Source: DATBIO01 sp036556965 (GTDB taxonomy: Bacteria; Acidobacteriota; Vicinamibacteria; Fen-336). Taken from it: a DNA stretch of 6,043 bases. Positions 1 through 4,900 of the stretch are shown piece after piece; the stretch's first letter is position 1, and the number at the start of each line of letters is the position of its first letter. Location of the stretch: NCBI GenBank assembly GCA_036556965.1, contig DATBIO010000182.1, positions 1 to 6,043 of the forward strand. Direction: 5' to 3'. The position numbers and the translations under genes are program-made. The notes beneath the pieces are model-generated. The model was given only the letters and a program-made list of their open reading frames with translations. It did not search any database and was not told where the DNA came from.

Positions 1-339
1 CAGATCCATGGCGGCCTGACCATGGGCCTGGCCCCCGCCCTGCTCGAGGAGATCAGCTACGACGAGAACGGCAACGTCCAGGGCGGCAGCTTCATGGATT
101 ACCTGTTGCCCACGTCCATGGAGACGCCGAAGTGGGAGACCGCGCACACGGTGACGCCCTCCCCCCACCATCCGCTGGGGGCCAAGGGCGTGGGGGAGTC
201 GGCCACCGTGGGCGCCCCTCCCGCCATCGTCAACGCCGTGGTGGACGCGCTCAGCCACCTCGGCGTCCGCCACATCGACATCCCGATCACGCCGGAGAAG
301 GTCTGGCGCCTCCTGAAGGAGAAGGGGGTGGCGGAGTAG
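1..339 (+). CDS. CoxL/xanthine dehydrogenase-family molybdopterin large subunit, C-terminal fragment
   Basis: This is the last 112 residues of a molybdenum hydroxylase large subunit; the 5' end lies outside the window. The reading frame is open from base 1 and begins QIHGGLTMGLAPALLEE, the conserved stretch near the C-terminus of CO dehydrogenase/aldehyde oxidase/xanthine dehydrogenase large chains. The motif GAKGVGESATVG follows; its glutamate (bases 196-198) corresponds to the catalytic Glu beside the Mo centre in this superfamily. The end, with IDIPITPEKVWRLL, is also typical. Known family members bind molybdopterin cytosine dinucleotide and work with FAD and 2Fe-2S subunits, which would lie upstream. 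The substrate cannot be told from this fragment: the active-site loop that separates true CO dehydrogenases from other hydroxylases is not in the window, so coxL is not assigned. Confidence 0.93.
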   Translation, partial: QIHGGLTMGLAPALLEEISYDENGNVQGGSFMDYLLPTSMETPKWETAHTVTPSPHHPLGAKGVGESATVGAPPAIVNAVVDALSHLGVRHIDIPITPEKVWRLLKEKGVAE

Positions 340-729
340 ATGGCGCAGGCCGGGTCCGCGCCGCGCGTCGCCTCGTGGGCGTCGCTCGCCGGGGTGGGGG
401 CACTGCTCCTGCCCAAGTGCCCGGTCTGCTTCGCCGCCTACGGCGGGGGCCTGGCCGCCATCGGGCTCGGCCCCGCCGCGCCCCGCCTGCTCGAGCCGCT
501 CCTCGCCCTCGCCGTGCTGTCCTCCTTCGGGATCGTGGCCGTGCTGTCCGCGCGCCGGCGGGACCTGGTGACGCCGCTCGTCTCCGCCGCCGGCGCCGTC
601 CTCGTCCTCGTGGGAGCCCTCGCCCTGCGCCGCCCCGGCCTGGGGGCGGTGGGGGCGGTGCTGCTGATGGGGGCCAGCGTCCTGAACGCGGTGCGCTGCC
701 GCCGGGCCGCCGCGCCCGCCGCGGGCTGA
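340..729 (+). CDS. Small CPxC membrane protein, possibly MerC-like
   Basis: A 129-residue hydrophobic protein whose ATG follows the stop codon of the upstream hydroxylase gene with no spacer, so it is probably cotranscribed and translationally coupled. Hydrophobic stretches lie at about residues 10-44 (interrupted by LPKCPVC), 50-70, 76-96 and 100-118, suggesting about four membrane helices. Arg-rich turns at 72-74, 97-98 and 119-122 are plausible cytoplasmic faces. C27-P-V-C30 sits inside the first hydrophobic region, with one more Cys at 120. A membrane-embedded CPxC pair resembles MerC-type and other small metal or thiol-binding membrane proteins, but the resemblance is motif-level only. 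It could equally be an uncharacterised accessory protein of the molybdoenzyme. The membrane-protein pattern makes a real gene more likely than the Arg/Gly-rich reading in the overlapping frame. Function is not assigned. Confidence 0.68.
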   Translation: MAQAGSAPRVASWASLAGVGALLLPKCPVCFAAYGGGLAAIGLGPAAPRLLEPLLALAVLSSFGIVAVLSARRRDLVTPLVSAAGAVLVLVGALALRRPGLGAVGAVLLMGASVLNAVRCRRAAAPAAG

Positions 730-772
730 GCCCGTCCCTCGCGCCCTTCCGGGGCCAGGTGTGTCATGCCCG

Positions 773-801
773 TTGACACGCGGACGGCGGGCGCCGATAT
801 T
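773..801 (+). promoter_or_regulatory. Sigma70-type promoter P1 of the threonine synthase attenuator
   Basis: A perfect -35 hexamer TTGACA (773-778) is followed by a 17-bp spacer and a -10 hexamer GATATT (796-801, four of six matching TATAAT), an AT-rich island in very GC-rich sequence. The start predicted 7 nt after the -10 falls at 808, the first base of an in-frame GTG opening the leader peptide. The second promoter at 2211-2239 has the same hexamer, spacing and placement, which strengthens both calls. Confidence 0.78.
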
Positions 802-807
802 CCCGCC

Positions 808-867
808 GTGAAGCACACGGGCCCCATGGCGATGCGCACCCGCCGCGGGGCCCCCTCCGCCCGCTAG
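808..867 (+). CDS. Leader peptide 1 upstream of threonine synthase
   Basis: A 19-residue open frame starting at GTG 808 and ending TAG 865-867, reading M-K-H-T-G-P-M-A-M-R-T-R-R-G-A-P-S-A-R. No Shine-Dalgarno sequence precedes GTG 808 or the internal ATG 826. Because the predicted transcription start coincides with GTG 808, a leaderless start is the best reading; a 13-residue product from ATG 826 is the alternative. The peptide aligns with leader 2 at 2247-2312: both carry MAM, RRGA and SAR-stop, with 14 identical bases at 856-869 and 2301-2314. It has threonine codons ACG (codon 4) and ACC (codon 11) but no Thr run, so threonine sensing here is less obvious than in leader 2. The RNA after codon 11 takes part in alternative hairpins leading to a terminator, as in attenuation of amino acid operons. 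Reality as a translated peptide is inferred. Confidence 0.7.
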   Translation: MKHTGPMAMRTRRGAPSAR

Positions 868-906
868 CCCTCGGGCAGCGCGCGGAGACCACAGGCCCCG
901 CCGGCG
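841..906 (+). promoter_or_regulatory. Attenuator 1: antiterminator stem enclosing a stop-codon hairpin
   Basis: Leader codons 12-15 (841-852, CGCCGCGGGGCC) can pair with the 5' arm of the downstream terminator: 841-845 with 902-906 and 846-852 with 894-900, leaving one bulged C at 901, 12 pairs in all. Nested inside is a second hairpin, 855-860 with 882-887 and 862-865 with 877-880, with a C-C mismatch (861/881) and an 11-nt loop at 866-876 that can close further by GCC/GGC. The leader stop codon lies at the top of this stem. The outer stem and the terminator are mutually exclusive; the inner hairpin is compatible with both. Paired by hand, no energies computed. Confidence 0.62.
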
Positions 907-930
907 CGAGCCGCGGGGCCTTCGCTTTTT
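893..930 (+). terminator. Intrinsic terminator (attenuator) before threonine synthase
   Basis: AGGCCCCG (893-900) pairs with CGGGGCCT (914-921); after a bulged C901, CGGC (902-905) pairs with GCCG (910-913) around a GCGA tetraloop. The tail TTCGCTTTTT runs 921-930, five consecutive T at its end, a striking run in this composition. It ends only 17 bases before the gene it precedes and follows a leader peptide, so it is a regulated attenuator rather than the end of the upstream operon. Confidence 0.82.
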
Positions 931-931
931 C

Positions 932-941
932 GGGGGAGGGG
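932..941 (+). promoter_or_regulatory. Ribosome binding site of threonine synthase 1
   Basis: The purine run GGGGGAGGGG directly follows the terminator T-tract and ends 6 nt before ATG 948. It supports that start and shows that the structural gene, unlike the leader peptide, uses an ordinary Shine-Dalgarno site. The flanking GGAACGAC recurs in front of the aspartokinase gene. Confidence 0.8.
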
Positions 942-947
942 AACGAC

Positions 948-2198
948 ATGAGCCACGTCACCGGCCTCCAGTGCCGGGCGTGCGGCCACACCTGGGGCAA
1001 GGAGCCGGTGGCCGCCTGCGCCGAGTGCTGGGGGCCGCTGGAGCCGGTCTACGACCTCGAGCACGCGCGGCGCCACCTCACGCGCGAGGCGGTGGCCGCG
1101 CGTCCGCGCGACCTCTGGCGCTACCGCGAGCTCCTGCCCCTCGACGGCGAGCCCACCGTGGGCCACGGGACGGGCTTCACGCCGCTCGTGCCCGCCCCCC
1201 GCCTGGGCGAGCGCCTGCGCATCCGCGACCTCTGGATCAAGTACGACGCCGCCTGCCACCCCACGCTCTCCTTCAAGGACCGGCTGGTGGCGGTGGCCCT
1301 GAGCAAGGCCCGCGAGTTCGGCATGGACACCGTGGGCTGCGCCTCCACCGGCAACCTCGCCAACGCGGTGGCCGCCGCCGCCGCGCGCGCGGGCCTGCGC
1401 GCCGTCGTCCTGGTGCCCGTGGACCTGGAGGCGGCCAAGCTCGCGGGCACCGCCGTCTTCGGGGCCACCCTGGTGGGCGTCCGCGGCAACTACGACCGCG
1501 TCAACCGGCTCTGCGTCGAGATCGCCGACCGCTTCGCCTGGGGCATCGTCAACGTGAACCTGCGCGCCTACTACGGCGAAGGCTCGAAGACGGTCGGCTT
1601 CGAGGTGGCGGAGCAGCTGGGCTGGAGCCTGCCCGGCCACGTGGTCTGTCCCATGGCCGGGGCCAGCCTCATCACCAAGGTGGAGCGCGCGTTCCGCCAG
1701 CTCGCGCAGCTCGGCCTGGTGGACGAGACGCCGTTCGCGCTGCACGGAGCGCAGCCCGCGGGCTGCGCTCCGGTGGCGCGCGCCTGGAAGGAGGGGCTCG
1801 CGCGCCCGCGCCTGGTCAAGCCGGACACCATCGTCCGCAGCCTGGCCATCGGCGACCCCGCCGACGGGGAGGCCGCGCTGGCTGCCATCCGCCGCACGGG
1901 CGGCCGCGCCGAGGATCCCGGCGACGACGAGGTCGTGCACGGCATGCGGCTGCTCGCGGAGACCGAAGGCCTCTTCGCGGAGACCGCGGGCGGCACGGTG
2001 GTGGCGGCGGCGGGGCGGATGGCGGAAGCCGGCGCGTTCGCCGACGGCCGCCGCGTGGTCCTGCTGATCACCGGCCACGGCCTCAAGACGGTGGAGGCGC
2101 TCTCCGGCCGCAGCCCCTTCGCCGCCGTCATCGAGCCGCGCTACGACGACTTCGCGGCGTTCTGGGAGGGCGCCGCCGCCATCCCGGCCGCGTCATGA
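948..2198 (+). CDS. thrC: Threonine synthase, PLP fold type II with N-terminal zinc ribbon
   Basis: A complete 416-residue protein, normal for the shorter class of bacterial threonine synthases, which convert O-phosphohomoserine and water to threonine and phosphate in the cytoplasm. A zinc-ribbon-like element opens it (C9-x2-C12, C24-x2-C27), followed by LWRYRELLP (56-64) and the G-x-T-P-L substrate region (74-80). PTLSFKDR carries the PLP Schiff-base lysine K110 (bases 1275-1277). STGNLANA (133-140) is the Ser-x-Gly-Asn loop, PMAGAS (235-240) is probably the cofactor phosphate loop, and TGHGLK (375-380) is the usual C-terminal signature. ATG 948 is chosen for its strong ribosome binding site. 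Its own promoter and attenuator precede it, and the next transcription unit's promoter starts 12 nt after its stop with no terminator between. A second, divergent threonine synthase starts near 5835, so this copy could have a shifted substrate, though the threonine-type attenuator argues for threonine synthesis. Confidence 0.93.
   Translation: MSHVTGLQCRACGHTWGKEPVAACAECWGPLEPVYDLEHARRHLTREAVAARPRDLWRYRELLPLDGEPTVGHGTGFTPLVPAPRLGERLRIRDLWIKYDAACHPTLSFKDRLVAVALSKAREFGMDTVGCASTGNLANAVAAAAARAGLRAVVLVPVDLEAAKLAGTAVFGATLVGVRGNYDRVNRLCVEIADRFAWGIVNVNLRAYYGEGSKTVGFEVAEQLGWSLPGHVVCPMAGASLITKVERAFRQLAQLGLVDETPFALHGAQPAGCAPVARAWKEGLARPRLVKPDTIVRSLAIGDPADGEAALAAIRRTGGRAEDPGDDEVVHGMRLLAETEGLFAETAGGTVVAAAGRMAEAGAFADGRRVVLLITGHGLKTVEALSGRSPFAAVIEPRYDDFAAFWEGAAAIPAAS
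1745..1772. repeat. 28-bp perfect palindrome inside threonine synthase
   Basis: The half-site CGGAGCGCAGCCCG (1745-1758) is followed without spacer by its exact reverse complement (1759-1772). It lies within codons for the stretch GAQPAGCAP. The Q-x-x-G-C-x-P pattern recurs at this place in related threonine synthases, so protein constraint accounts for part of the symmetry. The symmetry itself is certain; any function as a binding site or cruciform is unsupported. Confidence 0.85.
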
Positions 2199-2210
2199 CG
2201 CAGGCCGGGC

Positions 2211-2239
2211 TTGACATCCGTCCCGCCGGTCCGTAACGT
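2211..2239 (+). promoter_or_regulatory. Sigma70-type promoter P2 of the thr operon attenuator
   Basis: A perfect TTGACA (2211-2216), a 17-bp spacer and TAACGT (2234-2239). The -10 is weak, keeping the TA at its start and the final T, but spacing and placement match P1. It begins 12 nt after the stop codon of the preceding gene. The predicted start at 2246-2247 coincides with the ATG of leader peptide 2. Confidence 0.72.
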
Positions 2240-2246
2240 GGCCGCC

Positions 2247-2312
2247 ATGGTTCGTCCGGGCTCCATGGCGATGAGCACTACGACTCGCCGGGGGGCCCGG
2301 TCCGCCCGCTAG
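2247..2312 (+). CDS. Leader peptide 2 (threonine-rich) of the thr operon
   Basis: A 21-residue frame from ATG 2247 to TAG 2310-2312. It begins MVRPGS, continues MAMSTTT and ends RRGARSAR. Codons 10-13 are Ser-Thr-Thr-Thr (AGC ACT ACG ACT), the clustered regulatory codons expected of an attenuator for threonine biosynthesis, comparable in principle to E. coli thrL, although no Ile codons are present. ACT is otherwise shunned here: no in-frame ACT was found in the aspartokinase-homoserine dehydrogenase gene it precedes. No Shine-Dalgarno site precedes ATG 2247 or the internal ATGs at 2265 and 2271, and the promoter puts transcription start at or one base from ATG 2247, so translation is probably leaderless. 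It matches leader 1 in the middle and at the C-terminus but has two extra codons, both in the Thr run. Translation is inferred. Confidence 0.8.
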   Translation: MVRPGSMAMSTTTRRGARSAR

Positions 2313-2349
2313 CCACAGCGCAGCGAGCGGCAGACAGGGCCCCGAGGCG
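2286..2349 (+). promoter_or_regulatory. Attenuator 2: antiterminator stem enclosing a stop-codon hairpin
   Basis: The codons after the Thr run pair with the terminator's 5' arm: GGGGCCC (2292-2298) with GGGCCCC (2337-2343), and CGCC (2286-2289) with GGCG (2346-2349), separated by a 2x2 internal loop. Inside lies a hairpin, CCGC (2302-2305) with GCGG (2327-2330) and CGCT (2307-2310) with AGCG (2322-2325), with a C-A mismatch at 2306/2326 and an 11-nt loop beginning AGCC. The arrangement is the same as at 841-906, including mismatch position, loop length and the stop codon at the stem top. Hand-paired; no energies computed. Confidence 0.65.
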
Positions 2350-2376
2350 GAGAGCGCCGCGGGGCCTTTTGCTTTT
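2338..2376 (+). terminator. Intrinsic terminator (attenuator) before aspartokinase-homoserine dehydrogenase
   Basis: GGCCCCG (2338-2344) pairs with CGGGGCC (2360-2366); after an A-G mismatch (2345/2359), GGCG (2346-2349) pairs with CGCC (2355-2358) around a GAGAG loop. The tail TTTTGCTTTT covers 2367-2376. It lies between leader peptide 2 and the structural genes, so it controls entry into the operon. Stem, tail and position match the terminator at 893-930. Confidence 0.85.
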
Positions 2377-2383
2377 CATGGGG

Positions 2384-2391
2384 AAGAGGGA
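2384..2391 (+). promoter_or_regulatory. Probable ribosome binding site of aspartokinase-homoserine dehydrogenase
   Basis: The purine stretch AAGAGGGA lies 10 nt before GTG 2402 and is followed by GGAACGAC, as in front of threonine synthase 1. The in-frame TTG 2369 and ATG 2378 lie within or just after the terminator T-tract with no upstream purine run, so this site favours GTG 2402 as the true start. The spacing is slightly long. Confidence 0.55.
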
Positions 2392-2401
2392 ACGACGTCG
2401 C

Positions 2402-4900
2402 GTGACGGTCCACAAGTTCGGCGGGGCGTCCCTCGCCGACGGCACGGCCATGGTGCGCGCCCTGCGCATCGCCCTCCAGCAGCCCGCGGCGGGCTGCGTC
2501 ATCGTCGTCTCCGCCATGGAGGGCGCGACCGACGCCCTCCTCGAGGCGGCGGGCCAGGCCCAGGCGGGCGACACCTCGCGCCCGGACGCCACCGCCCAGC
2601 GCCTGCGCGCGGCCTACGCGGAGGCGGCGGAGGCGATGGTGCCGGAGGGCCCCGCGCGCGCCGCGTTGCGGGAGGCCATCGACGCGTCCTTCGGCGACCT
2701 CGTCCACCTGCTGCACGGCGTCGCCATCGTGCGCGAGCTGACGCCGCGCACGCGCGACGAGCTGGCGGCGCGGGGCGAGCGGCTCTCCGCGCGCATCTTC
2801 GCGGCGGGCCTGGAGGCGGAGGGCCGCCGCGCGCAGTACGTGGACGCGCTCGAGGTGGTGCGCACGGATGGGCACCACGGCAACGCCTCCCCCGACCTCG
2901 CCGCCACCGACCGCGCCGCGCGGCGGCGGCTGGCGCCCCTCCTGCGCACGGGGGTCGTCCCCGTGGTGCCCGGCTTCCTGGGCGCGACGCCCGAAGGGCG
3001 CGTGGCCACCCTGGGCCGCGGCGGGTCCGACGTCACGGCCGTGCTCCTCGGCCGCGCCCTCTCCGCGCACGAGGTCTGCCTGTGGAAGGACGTGCCCGGC
3101 CTGCTCACCGGCGACCCGCGCGTGGTGCCCGACGCACGCCTGATCCCGCAGCTCAACGTGCGCGAGGCCGCCGAGCTGGCGTACCACGGGGCGAAGGTGC
3201 TGCACCCGCGCGCCCTCATCCCCATCCTCGGGCGCGACGTGCGCCTGCGCGTGCGCCCGTTCGCCGATCCCACCTCGCCCGGCACCGAGGTGTCGTCGCG
3301 CCGGACGCTGGCGCGGTACCCGGTGAAGGCGGTCTCCGCCCTGCCCGAGCAGGCCCTGGTCACGGTGGCGGGCAACGGCATGCTGGGCGTCCCCGGCATC
3401 GCCGCGCGCGCCTTCGGGGCCATGCACCGGAGCGGCATCTCCGTCTCCCTCATCTCGCAGGCCTCCTCCGAGCACTCGCTGTGCTTCACCGTGCCCCAGG
3501 AGGCGGCCGCCCCCGCGCGCGCCTCCCTGCGCGAGGCCTTCGCCGAGGAGATCGCGCGCCGCGAGATCGACGGCGTGGAGGTGCGCGCGTCCATGGGGAC
3601 GGTGGCGGTGGTGGGCCTCGGCCTGGCGGAGGCGCCCGGGGTGGCCACGCGCGTCTTCAACGCCCTGTCCGCGGCCGGCATCAACGTGGCCTGCATCGCC
3701 CAGGGCTCGTCGGAGCTGAACCTCTCGCTGGTGGTGGCGGGGGCGGAGGCGGCCGCCGCCCAGAAGCGCATCCACGCCGCCTTCCAGCTGGACAAGATCG
3801 GCGGCGGCCACGCCGCCCCCCTCGCCCGCAGCGACGTGGTCCTGCTCGGGTTCGGGCAGGTGGGGCGCACGCTGGCCCGCCTCATCGCCCAGCGCAACGG
3901 CTCCGCCCCCGCCCTGCGCGTGGTGGGCCTGGTGGACCGGGCCGGCTTCGTCTTCGACCCCGCGGGCCTCTCGCGCCGGCGCCTGCTGTCCCTGGCCGCG
4001 GCCAAGGCCAAGGGCCTCGGCCTGGCCCAGGCGGGCGGTCGCGCCAGCGACGCCGAGGAGGCGGTGACCGCCCTGGCGCGCCACGCGCTGGCCGCGCCCA
4101 TCCTGGTGGACTGCACCGCCGCGGACACCGGCCCCGTGCTCGCGCGCGCCCTGGCCGCGGGCATGGACCTCGTGCTCGCGAACAAGCGGCCGCTGGCCGG
4201 CCCGCAGGCCGCGGCGGAGGAGCTGTGGGCGGACGCGCGCCGGCGCGGCCGGCGCATCCTCCACGAGACGACGGTGGGGGCGGGCCTGCCCGTGATCGAC
4301 ACGTACTACAAGCTGGTGGAGTCGGGCGACCGCGTCCGGCGCATCCTCGGCTCCACGTCCGGCACCCTGGGCTACCTGTTCAGCGAGCTGGAGCACGGCC
4401 GGCCGTTCTCGCAGGCGCTGCGCGCGGCCATGGCGCACGGCTACACGGAGCCCGACCCGCGCGACGACCTGTCCGGCCTGGACGTGGCGCGCAAGGCCCT
4501 CATCCTCGGCCGCCTGCTCGGCTACCGCGGCGAGCTGGCCGACGTGGCGCTCGAGCCCCTGCTGCCGCCCGCCGCCTGTGCCGCGCCCCTGCCCGAGTTC
4601 CTGGCCACCCTGGAGACGCTCGACGAGGAGTGGCGCCGGAGGGTGAGGGCGGCGCGGGCCAAGGGACGCGTGCTGCGCTACCTGGCCACGGTGACGCCGC
4701 GCAGCGTGGCCGTCCAGCTCAGCGCGGTGGACCGGAGCGACAGCTTCGGCTCGCTGCACGGCACCGACAACCAGATCGCGTTCACCACGCAGCGCTACCA
4801 CGCGAGGAACCCGCTGGTCATCAAGGGGCCGGGGGCCGGCCTGGCCGTGACGGCAGCGGGCGTGCTCAACGACGTGCTGGCCCTGGCCGCGCGGGCGTGA
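2402..4900 (+). CDS. thrA: Bifunctional aspartokinase / homoserine dehydrogenase
   Basis: 832 residues from GTG 2402, close to the 810-820 of E. coli MetL and ThrA. It catalyses the first step (aspartate to aspartyl phosphate) and third step (aspartate semialdehyde to homoserine) of the threonine/methionine branch. Aspartokinase: KFGGAS (5-10, usual form KFGGTS), SAMEGATD (37-44), GERLSA (124-129), LGRGGSDVTA (203-212), KDVPGLLTGDPR (228-239). Two ACT-type regulatory segments follow at about 318-390 and 398-445, each with a Q-x-S-S-E motif, where threonine binds in known homologues. Homoserine dehydrogenase: Rossmann motif GFGQVG (483-488), NKRPLAG with K595, ETTVGAGLPVI (622-632), and the run from E683 to K698 with DDLSG and DVARK, catalytic Asp and Lys. 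The GTG start places the protein four residues before KFGG, as the family expects. The ATP of ATG 2378 would add eight residues with poor support. The order and lengths match ThrA; MetL-type function cannot be excluded, but the thr context and Thr-rich leader favour thrA. Confidence 0.95.
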   Translation: MTVHKFGGASLADGTAMVRALRIALQQPAAGCVIVVSAMEGATDALLEAAGQAQAGDTSRPDATAQRLRAAYAEAAEAMVPEGPARAALREAIDASFGDLVHLLHGVAIVRELTPRTRDELAARGERLSARIFAAGLEAEGRRAQYVDALEVVRTDGHHGNASPDLAATDRAARRRLAPLLRTGVVPVVPGFLGATPEGRVATLGRGGSDVTAVLLGRALSAHEVCLWKDVPGLLTGDPRVVPDARLIPQLNVREAAELAYHGAKVLHPRALIPILGRDVRLRVRPFADPTSPGTEVSSRRTLARYPVKAVSALPEQALVTVAGNGMLGVPGIAARAFGAMHRSGISVSLISQASSEHSLCFTVPQEAAAPARASLREAFAEEIARREIDGVEVRASMGTVAVVGLGLAEAPGVATRVFNALSAAGINVACIAQGSSELNLSLVVAGAEAAAAQKRIHAAFQLDKIGGGHAAPLARSDVVLLGFGQVGRTLARLIAQRNGSAPALRVVGLVDRAGFVFDPAGLSRRRLLSLAAAKAKGLGLAQAGGRASDAEEAVTALARHALAAPILVDCTAADTGPVLARALAAGMDLVLANKRPLAGPQAAAEELWADARRRGRRILHETTVGAGLPVIDTYYKLVESGDRVRRILGSTSGTLGYLFSELEHGRPFSQALRAAMAHGYTEPDPRDDLSGLDVARKALILGRLLGYRGELADVALEPLLPPAACAAPLPEFLATLETLDEEWRRRVRAARAKGRVLRYLATVTPRSVAVQLSAVDRSDSFGSLHGTDNQIAFTTQRYHARNPLVIKGPGAGLAVTAAGVLNDVLALAARA

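Noticed and set aside
722..734. Hairpin CGGGC-TGA-GCCCG at the stop codon of the small membrane protein as an operon terminator
   Set aside because: The stem is only five pairs with a three-base loop and is followed by no T-tract; it is expected by chance in this composition.
132..776. Arg/Gly/Pro-rich plus-strand frame overlapping the hydroxylase and membrane protein genes
   Set aside because: Low-complexity shadow composition without a domain, whereas the two genes in the other frames show family motifs or coherent membrane segments.
826..867. Leader peptide 1 starting at internal ATG 826 and leader 2 at ATG 2265
   Set aside because: Possible but less favoured: neither ATG has a ribosome site, and the in-frame codons at 808 and 2247 fall where transcription is predicted to start in both copies.
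808..930. T-box, SAM or lysine riboswitch in front of the threonine genes
   Set aside because: No T-box sequence, no long structured aptamer and too little RNA: promoter start to gene is about 140 nt and is fully used by the leader peptide and two hairpins.
2309..4801. Very long minus-strand open frame opposite thrA, and a similar one opposite threonine synthase (864-2078)
   Set aside because: Translations are rich in Arg, Gly, Ala, His and Gln without any recognisable domain. Antisense openness is expected where the sense gene has strong GC at third positions, and the sense products are unmistakable.
3082..4896. Plus-strand open frame continuous with thrB that would give a 915-residue protein
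   Set aside because: The part before 4897 is an Arg/Pro/Gly-rich shadow of thrA in another frame; family similarity starts only at the thrB GTG.
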